Shown piece by piece: positions 41,489 to 47,240 of a stretch of 47,240 nt of DNA. Under the pieces are notes generated by a model, which saw only the letters and a program-made list of their open reading frames with translations, had not been told where the DNA came from and did not search any database. Made by a program: the position numbers and the translations under genes. Position 1 is the stretch's first letter. Each line of letters starts with the position of its first letter. The DNA is from Candidatus Edwardsiibacteriota bacterium (GTDB taxonomy: Bacteria; Edwardsbacteria; AC1; EtOH8). The DNA is taken from assembly GCA_025453955.1 (NCBI GenBank), contig JALOPJ010000002.1:1-47240 (forward strand). The letters are read 5' to 3'.

Positions 41489-44400
41489 ATGGAGAAACAG
41501 GAACTGCTGCGCCGGGTGCTGGACCGGCTGAACCAGGTCACCGGGTCGTCCGAGCCGGTGGCGGACGCCGCGCTGGAACCGGCGGTGTTCCGGCGGCTGG
41601 ACCAGACCGAGAAGATCGTCGGCGCCATCCGGCAGTACCTGCCCAAGCGGGTGATCGACAAGATCCTGCTGAACCCCGACGGCGTCAAGGTGGAGGGCGA
41701 GCGCCGGCCGGTGACCGTGCTGTTCGGCGACCTGTCGGGCTTCACCGCCATGTCCGAGACCCTGGACCCGGAGCAGGTGGTGGAGGTGGTCAACCAGTAC
41801 TTCGACACCATGGTGGAGATCGCCGAGCGCTACGGCGGCCACATCGACAAGTTCATGGGCGACGCCCTGATGGTGCTGTTCGGCGCGCCGGTGGTGCACG
41901 AGGACGACCCGCTGCGGGCCTGCCTGGCCGCCGTCGAGATGCTGGAGGCCATGGACCGGTTCAGCGCCGAGCGCAAGATGGACCTGGCGATGAGCATCGG
42001 CCTCAACACCGGCGAGGTGGTGGCGCTCAACGTCGGCTCCAAGGGCCGGATGGAGTACACCGTGATCGGCGACGGCGTCAACCTGGCGGCCCGGCTGGAG
42101 AAGGTGGCCACCGCCCGGCAGTGCGTGATCGGGGAGAACACCTACCGCCAGGTCAAGGGCAAGATCCGGCTCCAGAAGCTCAAGCCGGTGATGGTCAAGG
42201 GGAAGTCCAAGCCCCAGAACGTCTACCTGATCCTGGGGCGGGCGGAGACGGCCGAGACCGCCGCCGGCCTGCGGGCCGGCTCGATCCCGATGGTCGGCCG
42301 GATGGCCGAGATGGACGCGGTGCGCGCGGCCGTCGCCAAGGCCAAGGACGGCGCCGGGCAGGTGGTGGCCATCACCGGCGGCCCGGGGCTGGGGAAATCG
42401 CGGCTGGCCAAGGAGCTGGAGCTGCTGGCCCGAGACGAGAAGTTCGGTTTCGCCAAGGGCAAGTGCTACTCCTACGCCGCCGGCGTCGCCTACCTGCCGT
42501 TCCTGCGGCAGCTGCAGCTGCTGCTGGGGGTCCAGGACAAGGACGCGCCCGGCAGGAAGAGGGAGAAGCTGGTGGAGAAGCTGCAGGCGCTCGACCTGGC
42601 GGACTTCGAGCCGTTCCTGGGCTCGCTGCTGGGGATATCGTACCCCGAGATCGCCGACCTGGACCCGGAAAAGCGCAAGCGCAGGACCTTCGACGGTTTC
42701 ACCGGCCTGTTCCGCAAGGAAGCGGGCCGGCGGCCGCTGGCGCTGGCGTTCGAGGACCTGCAGTGGGCCGACTCGCTGACGCTGGAGCTGCTGGAGCACC
42801 TGGTCGACGCGGTGGCGGACCAGCCGGTGCTGGTCTGCTGCGACTACCGGCCGGAGCTGGCGCTGCCGTTCGTCGCCCGGCCGCACTGCACCAGCATCGT
42901 GCTGGCGCCCCTCGACCAGCGCGAGGTGTTCAAGATGGTGTCGGCGCTGGCCGGCACGGCCGACGTGGCCGACCAGGTGCTGGGCAAGGTGGCCGAACGC
43001 ACCGAGGGCAACCCCCTGTTCATCGAGGAGATCACCCGGCACCTGCTGTCGCGGCGGCTGGTCAAGCGGGAGGGCGAGAACCTGGTCGCGTCGAAGCGCT
43101 TCGGGACGATGGCGCTGCCCACCACGGTGGCCGGCGTGGTGCTGGGCCGGATCGACAAGCTGTCCGAGGAGCTGCGCCGCACCCTGCAGTACGCGGCGGT
43201 GATCGGCAAGGAGTTCGACCACGAGCTGCTGGCGCACATCACCAGGACGCCGGCCGACCAGCTGCGGCCGCGGCTGGACAACCTGGAGCACTTCGAGGGC
43301 CTGCTCTACTCCAAGGAGGTCGAGGGCAGGCGGTACTACCAGTTCCACTCCACCACCACCCAGGAGGCCGCCTACGGCACCCTGCTGAAGGGGCGGCGGA
43401 AGGAGCTGCACGGCACCGTGGCGCTGACCTACGAGCGCGACTACAAGGACGACCTGGAGCCGTGGCTGGAGGACCTGGCGCACCACTTCTTCCACAGCAC
43501 CTACGAGGACAAGGCGGTCCAGTATTTACATGCGGCCGGAGACAAGGCCCGGGGGCTGTACGCCAACGAGACGGCGATCGAGTTCTACCAGAAGGGTCGT
43601 GACCTCTGCAAGAAGCAAAAAGTGACGCAGCAAACACAGATGCAATTGGCTGAGTTCTACGGAGCACAAGGTGCTGTGCTTCGCCTCATCGGGGAGCGGG
43701 AACGAGCGTTAAAGAACTTCGTCGCGGCGGCTAAGATCAGTCAGAAGTACAATGAAACGACCGTTTCGAACAAGTACGTCATCGAAACGGGCATCTCCTA
43801 CGATATGTTGGGGGAACAACGCCGGGCGGTGCAGTTGTGGAAGAAAACCTGCGAAGCGGCGATCGCAGCGCACGACCTGTTCGCGGCGGCCTCGACGTTG
43901 AATCTCCAAGGAATCGTTGACCTCCGAAATACGGACATCGACAAAGCGATCCAGTTTTTCCAGAGATCGGCAGAGATGTTTGTTAAGCTGGGAGAAAAGA
44001 AGCAACTGTCGCGAGTTTATGGGAACCTTGGCCAGGCATATGATAGTAGCGGTCAGACCGAGAAAGCTATCGAGCAGTACCAAGCAGCTCTCGAAGCGGC
44101 AACTGCGTGCAACTATCTCGAGGGCGCTGCTATGGTAAACAACGATCTTGGGAACAGTTTTCTTGCATTGGGTGATATTGAGCGTGCGGAAGAACACCTG
44201 ATGGAAAGCCTGCGGCGCTCAAAACAAATAGGCGATAAGCGTGTTGAGGGATTATCATCCGGGAGCATGGGTATTCTCTACGCCATGACCGGTCGATATC
44301 GGGAAAGCATGGAATCATTCACGACATCCTTGACCGCGGCCGAGGAGACGAATGATCCTCGCCAGATAGTAATGATGAACATCAACATCGGGTGCGTTCA

Positions 44401-45271
44401 TCAGACCTGGGGCGACGCGGGGAAAGCGATCGCGCATCACAACCGTGCCTTTGAACTGTCAAAACAATTCGGCGACCTACCCAATGAGATCGAAAGCCGA
44501 AGAAACATAGGCATCGACTTGCTGATCAACGCGCGATATCGGGAGGCATTGGAGGAACAGAACACCGCCTTAACTGAAGCGCAGAAGGTCGGTGATCCCA
44601 GAATCGAAGCTTACGTCAGTGCGTGTGTTGGATTGTTGCAGGTGATCGTGGGGCAACCCAGCGAGGCGGAGACGACCTTACAGAAGGCTCTGGATCTTGC
44701 ACGCCAAGTCGGCGATCCTGAAGTGATACTTGCTGCCGCGCGAGGCCGAATCGAGTTGCATATCACGCGAGGCGAGTTCGATGAGGCCTTGCAGCATATC
44801 GAACGGGCCGGGAGACTCGCTGATGAGTCTCAGAATATGCGGGAGAAGGCATATATCGACCTATCCCACGCCATCGTGCTGATGCGGCAGGGCGATCTGG
44901 AAGCGATGAGCGGACCGCTGGCCGAGGTGCTCGACATCAATCATGAGATTGAGGATAAGGTGTTGCAATGCCGTGCGGCCTTGGTCGGGGCTGACCGGGC
45001 CATCGGGCTCAAATCGTTCCCCGAAGCCGAGCGGTATCTTGACGAGGCCGGTGAACTTTCCCGGTCGCTCACGATGCCGGATCTGCTGTGGCGGGTCTAT
45101 CTTGCCAAAGGACAGCTGTATCAACGACAGGGCTTGGCCGATGGTGCCAAGGAACAGCTTGCCCTGGCGCGACTGACCGTGGAGGACATGAAACCGCAGG
45201 TGCCGGAGGGAATGTGGGAGGGCTTTATCAACAACACCGAGCGAAAAATGGTGTATCAAACTCAAGAGTAA
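41489..45271 (+). CDS. Class III cyclase fused to an ATPase and TPR repeats
   Basis: A 1260-residue signalling protein starting at the ATG at 41489 (AGGAGGGG upstream). Domains: a helical N-terminus (1-75); a class III adenylate/guanylate cyclase (about 80-250; FGDLSGFTAMSE and FMGDALMVLFG supply both metal Asp, IGDGVNLAARLE the base and transition-state residues); an AAA/STAND ATPase (about 270-650; GGPGLGKSRL, FEDLQWAD); and about ten TPRs (about 690-1240). Such proteins couple ATPase and TPR sensing to cAMP or cGMP output. Codon use changes sharply near 43520-43610: before it GC-rich like the rest of the window, after it much lower GC. The TPR half may have been acquired or exchanged. Two cNMP-binding proteins upstream are plausible targets. 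Confidence 0.9.
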   Translation: MEKQELLRRVLDRLNQVTGSSEPVADAALEPAVFRRLDQTEKIVGAIRQYLPKRVIDKILLNPDGVKVEGERRPVTVLFGDLSGFTAMSETLDPEQVVEVVNQYFDTMVEIAERYGGHIDKFMGDALMVLFGAPVVHEDDPLRACLAAVEMLEAMDRFSAERKMDLAMSIGLNTGEVVALNVGSKGRMEYTVIGDGVNLAARLEKVATARQCVIGENTYRQVKGKIRLQKLKPVMVKGKSKPQNVYLILGRAETAETAAGLRAGSIPMVGRMAEMDAVRAAVAKAKDGAGQVVAITGGPGLGKSRLAKELELLARDEKFGFAKGKCYSYAAGVAYLPFLRQLQLLLGVQDKDAPGRKREKLVEKLQALDLADFEPFLGSLLGISYPEIADLDPEKRKRRTFDGFTGLFRKEAGRRPLALAFEDLQWADSLTLELLEHLVDAVADQPVLVCCDYRPELALPFVARPHCTSIVLAPLDQREVFKMVSALAGTADVADQVLGKVAERTEGNPLFIEEITRHLLSRRLVKREGENLVASKRFGTMALPTTVAGVVLGRIDKLSEELRRTLQYAAVIGKEFDHELLAHITRTPADQLRPRLDNLEHFEGLLYSKEVEGRRYYQFHSTTTQEAAYGTLLKGRRKELHGTVALTYERDYKDDLEPWLEDLAHHFFHSTYEDKAVQYLHAAGDKARGLYANETAIEFYQKGRDLCKKQKVTQQTQMQLAEFYGAQGAVLRLIGERERALKNFVAAAKISQKYNETTVSNKYVIETGISYDMLGEQRRAVQLWKKTCEAAIAAHDLFAAASTLNLQGIVDLRNTDIDKAIQFFQRSAEMFVKLGEKKQLSRVYGNLGQAYDSSGQTEKAIEQYQAALEAATACNYLEGAAMVNNDLGNSFLALGDIERAEEHLMESLRRSKQIGDKRVEGLSSGSMGILYAMTGRYRESMESFTTSLTAAEETNDPRQIVMMNINIGCVHQTWGDAGKAIAHHNRAFELSKQFGDLPNEIESRRNIGIDLLINARYREALEEQNTALTEAQKVGDPRIEAYVSACVGLLQVIVGQPSEAETTLQKALDLARQVGDPEVILAAARGRIELHITRGEFDEALQHIERAGRLADESQNMREKAYIDLSHAIVLMRQGDLEAMSGPLAEVLDINHEIEDKVLQCRAALVGADRAIGLKSFPEAERYLDEAGELSRSLTMPDLLWRVYLAKGQLYQRQGLADGAKEQLALARLTVEDMKPQVPEGMWEGFINNTERKMVYQTQE

Positions 45272-45310
45272 CTGAACTATAGCGATTGTTCACAAGATGC
45301 TGAACCATGG

Positions 45311-45429
45311 CATGCGGTCATCTCGATACAGGCCGGTCGTCGAGTGCCCCGCCTGGCCTCGATACGGCTTTCAGCAACTCGGCCAACGGCGGGGCGTATC
45401 GAGACACCGGCCAACTCGATGACCGCATG
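45311..45429. repeat. REP-like composite palindrome
   Basis: Outer arms CATGCGGTCATC (45311-45322) and GATGACCGCATG (45418-45429) pair perfectly, with matching inner blocks (GGCCGGT / ACCGGCC). An inner hairpin pairs GCCCCGCC..TGGCC with GGCCA..GGCGGGGC. CTCGATAC/GTATCGAG motifs occur three times. It resembles the palindromic CTCGATAC-type repeats common in some high-GC genomes. Only one copy is in the window. Confidence 0.6.
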
Positions 45430-45462
45430 TAAAGCAGTTTTTACCAAAACGAGGTATAAATA

Positions 45463-45489
45463 ACAAAGGGGCTCTTGCGAACCCTTTGT
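45463..45489 (-). terminator. Terminator of the double-glycine peptide gene
   Basis: Minus strand: ACAAAGGG / CCCTTTGT around an 11-nt loop, then TATTTATACC. It begins 12 bases after the peptide stop codon. Confidence 0.6.
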
Positions 45490-45500
45490 GCAGCCAGGTA

Positions 45501-45632
45501 TCAATAGAATGTACTGTAAAACGTAGCGCGGCACCGCATCCAGTCCGGATCCATCGGGTCGGTGATCTCTCCGGTGTCTTCCCCCTCGCCGCCCAGCACC
45601 TTGAGCAGTTCTTCCCGGTTCAGCTCTTTCAT
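45501..45632 (-). CDS. 43-residue peptide with a double-glycine leader (possible RiPP precursor)
   Basis: A small gene missed by length cut-offs: ATG at 45630-45632, stop TGA at 45501-45503, with AGGGG six bases before the ATG. The N-terminal part, MKELNREELLKVLGG, looks like a double-glycine leader (EL..LKVLGG), as in peptides exported or modified by C39-peptidase ABC systems and several RiPP families. After GG comes a 28-residue acidic stretch, then WMRC and an aromatic tail rich in Phe/Tyr/Thr. No maturation or C39 transporter gene is in the window, so partners must be elsewhere if this is a RiPP. It has its own terminator and its -10/-35 elements. Confidence 0.55.
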   Translation of the reverse strand: MKELNREELLKVLGGEGEDTGEITDPMDPDWMRCRATFYSTFY

Positions 45633-45671
45633 GTAATCCCCTTCATGTTAATGATAATGGAATTCAAAACA

Positions 45672-45697
45672 AGTATACAATACCCCCCTGTTGTCAA
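45672..45697 (-). promoter_or_regulatory. Possible promoter of the peptide gene with a G6 spacer tract
   Basis: Minus strand: TTGACA (45697-45692) and TATACT (45677-45672), separated by only 14 bp that include GGGGGG. The spacer is three bases short of optimal, and the G-run could vary in length. Confidence 0.4.
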
Positions 45698-45701
45698 GTA
45701 A

Positions 45702-45725
45702 AAAAGGCCCCTGACGGGGCCTTTT
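45702..45725 (-). terminator. Rho-independent terminator of the secreted protein gene
   Basis: AAAAGGCCCC / GGGGCCTTTT with a 4-nt loop, followed on the minus strand by a run of T. It lies about 23 bases past the stop codon. Confidence 0.85.
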
Positions 45726-45748
45726 ACTTTTTTACGACGCGCCGGTCA

Positions 45749-47240
45749 TCATCGGAGTATGGTCATTTTTCGCGTGATCCGCTGGCCGCCGGCGGTCAAC
45801 CGGTAGAAGTAGACGCCCGTGGCGACTGCGCGACCGTCGTCATCGGCGCCGTCCCAGGTTATGCCGTGCTGGCCCGATGGCAATGTATTGCCTCCCAGCG
45901 CCCGGACGCGCCGGCCGCAAATATCGTAGATGTCCAATTCGATCCTGCCGGCCGCGGGGAGGGAGAACCGTATCGTCACGGGACCATTGGCCGGGTTGGG
46001 TCGGCACGGCAGCAGCGCGAACCGGGCGTCCACCCCGCCGGCGGTGGTAACCCGCACCGGTCCGTGCCACACGACGTTGGCCTGGTCGTCCTGGTCGCCC
46101 AGCAGGTAGTAGTAGGTCGAGTTCGCCAGGGCGGTGTTGTCGGTATACTGGTAGGCATGCCCGACCGGCGAGTTCCCCAGGCCGGGGACCTCGGCGATCC
46201 TGGTGAAATCGCGGTCGGGATGCGGCGACCGGTCGATCAGCCACTGGTAGGTGTCGGTCTCGCTGCCGGTGCGCCACGCCAACGCCACGCCGCCCGTCTG
46301 CCACAGCGCCGAGAACTCCGTCAGTTCCACCGCCAGGATGCCGGAGACGCCGCGGGGTTCCAACCCGCTGCGCAGGCCGTTGTCGACCTGATAGTAGTGG
46401 CCGTAGCTGGCCGGGGCCTTGCCGCCCTTGGTCAGCCCGTTGAGGGCGGGGAAGGCGTTCCAGGGATCGTTGCTGGATTCCTGCTGGGCCACGGCCAGGT
46501 AGCGGAACACCCGGGTGGTGTCGTAGGAGCCGATGTAGCTGAACGGCACCTGCAGCTCGGCGTACTCGTAGGTGTTGATGCTGTCGAGGCTGACGTATGC
46601 CGGGTATGAGATCGTCAACGTGTCTGACCACGTACTCCCGTCCCACCGCTTGATGATGTAGTTTGCCCCGTCGTCGACCACGATGCAGAAATCCGGCTGG
46701 AAGTCCTTGCCCGAATCGAAGGTCGACTTTACGCCAGTGCCGTTGTAGTCGACGGTCGTGTCCGCACCGCCGGCGCGGGTGTCCAGGTAGATCAGCAGGT
46801 CGCCGGCGGTGCGCCAGTCGCAGCGGCTGTAGCCGAAGAACACGGCACCGTCATCCCAGGTGCAGAACAGGGTGTCGGTATTTCTGACCTCGATCAGCTC
46901 GGTGCTGATGAAATCGCGCACGCAGCCGTAGCTGTATCCCACCCCCAGGGAGTGGGGCGTCACCCGATCACCGTACACCACCACCCGGGGCTCGTTCCCC
47001 AGCTCGCTCCAGCGCCGGGGATTCGACTCGTCGCGGGCCTTCATGGCCAGGATCAGGGTGTCGCCGGGCGGCAGCCCCAGCATGTACCTGGTCTCGGCGG
47101 CGCCGGCGGACTTGGGTCCCCAGGTCTGGTAGTAGACATGCCCGGAGTCGCGGTAGTCGGTCTCGCTGCTCAGACGGCCCAGGTCGGAGGCGCCCTCGTT
47201 GTACCAGCTGTACTTCAGCTGGTAGGCCCGGGTCGACTCG
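45749..47240 (-). CDS. Large secreted protein with a FlgD/T9SS-like C-terminal module (N-terminus outside)
   Basis: The C-terminal 496 codons of a larger exported protein; the frame is open to the window edge, and the ATG at 47083 is internal, not the start. The visible part has beta-rich domains (VRDFISTELIEVRNTDTLFCTWDDG and following; GGVALAWRTGSETDTYQWLI of fibronectin-like type). The last 85 residues, from RPNPANGPVTIRFSLPAAGRIELDIYD to GVYFYRLTAGGQRITRKMTILR, are a FlgD Ig-like or type IX sorting module. Proteins of this kind are usually secreted or surface-attached. The function is unknown. Confidence 0.85.
   Translation of the reverse strand, partial: ESTRAYQLKYSWYNEGASDLGRLSSETDYRDSGHVYYQTWGPKSAGAAETRYMLGLPPGDTLILAMKARDESNPRRWSELGNEPRVVVYGDRVTPHSLGVGYSYGCVRDFISTELIEVRNTDTLFCTWDDGAVFFGYSRCDWRTAGDLLIYLDTRAGGADTTVDYNGTGVKSTFDSGKDFQPDFCIVVDDGANYIIKRWDGSTWSDTLTISYPAYVSLDSINTYEYAELQVPFSYIGSYDTTRVFRYLAVAQQESSNDPWNAFPALNGLTKGGKAPASYGHYYQVDNGLRSGLEPRGVSGILAVELTEFSALWQTGGVALAWRTGSETDTYQWLIDRSPHPDRDFTRIAEVPGLGNSPVGHAYQYTDNTALANSTYYYLLGDQDDQANVVWHGPVRVTTAGGVDARFALLPCRPNPANGPVTIRFSLPAAGRIELDIYDICGRRVRALGGNTLPSGQHGITWDGADDDGRAVATGVYFYRLTAGGQRITRKMTILR

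Noticed and set aside
41198-43495. Antisense 765-codon frame opposite the cyclase gene
   Set aside because: Mirror frame of a GC-rich gene; ends where the composition changes, which confirms it is a GC3 artefact.

Overview
The window is high-GC DNA, densely coded on both strands, from a Gram-negative bacterium. It encodes a phosphate-type outer-membrane porin, an AsmA-family protein, several lipoproteins, and a large secreted protein ending in a FlgD/T9SS-like C-terminal module. That module, a stand-alone 23S-IVP four-helix-bundle gene, and the mix of families suggest an uncultivated FCB-like or candidate-phylum lineage. No rRNA or other marker settles this, so the taxonomy is an inference.

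Layout. 1-3.6 kb (minus): start of rtcB, an M23-like lipoprotein, a GIY-YIG-like protein and a disrupted class A penicillin-binding protein. 3.65-5.34 kb (plus): a leaderless methyltransferase and an AraC-GyrI regulator broken by an apparent 17-nt deletion. 5.4-15.3 kb: membrane proteins, an AsmA-like protein, a small AT-richer four-helix-bundle cassette, then polA, a small secreted protein, coaE, prfB (with the classical +1 programmed frameshift) and a RAM-domain protein. 15.4-31.5 kb: a 16-kb phosphate island. 31.5-31.8 kb: divergent tRNA-Glu and tRNA-Gln. 31.9-35.7 kb: a cobalamin-binding protein in an operon with a DevCAB/MacB-like ABC exporter. 36-38.4 kb: perR-katA-DUF454. 38.4-41.1 kb: a DMT exporter, a second PHP protein and two cyclic-nucleotide-binding proteins. 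41.1-45.3 kb: a small protein and a 1260-residue cyclase-ATPase-TPR protein. 45.3-45.75 kb: a palindromic element and an unlisted 43-residue peptide gene with a double-glycine leader. 45.75 kb to the end: the secreted protein with the FlgD-like tail.

The phosphate island is the most coherent system. Two pst operons (porin-pstS-pstC-arsC-pstA-pstB-flavodoxin-like-phoU, and pstS-pstC-pstA-pstB-pstB-flavodoxin-like-phoU), a small membrane protein plus PHP phosphoesterase unit, and phoBR each sit behind a promoter made of 4-5 direct TTMACA-like hexamers spaced exactly 11 bp. They therefore look like one PhoB regulon. The tandem PstB pair has complementary lost motifs: one lacks LSGGQ, the other lacks the Q-loop, H-switch and A-loop residues. 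This is what an obligate heterodimeric ATPase with one live and one dead site would look like. A flavodoxin-fold protein of unknown role lies between pstB and phoU in both operons, and a thioredoxin-type arsenate reductase lies inside one of them.

Three genes (PBP1A, AraC-GyrI, a cNMP-binding protein) carry internal deletions in conserved motifs although flanking codons look intact. These are either recent lesions or assembly errors.
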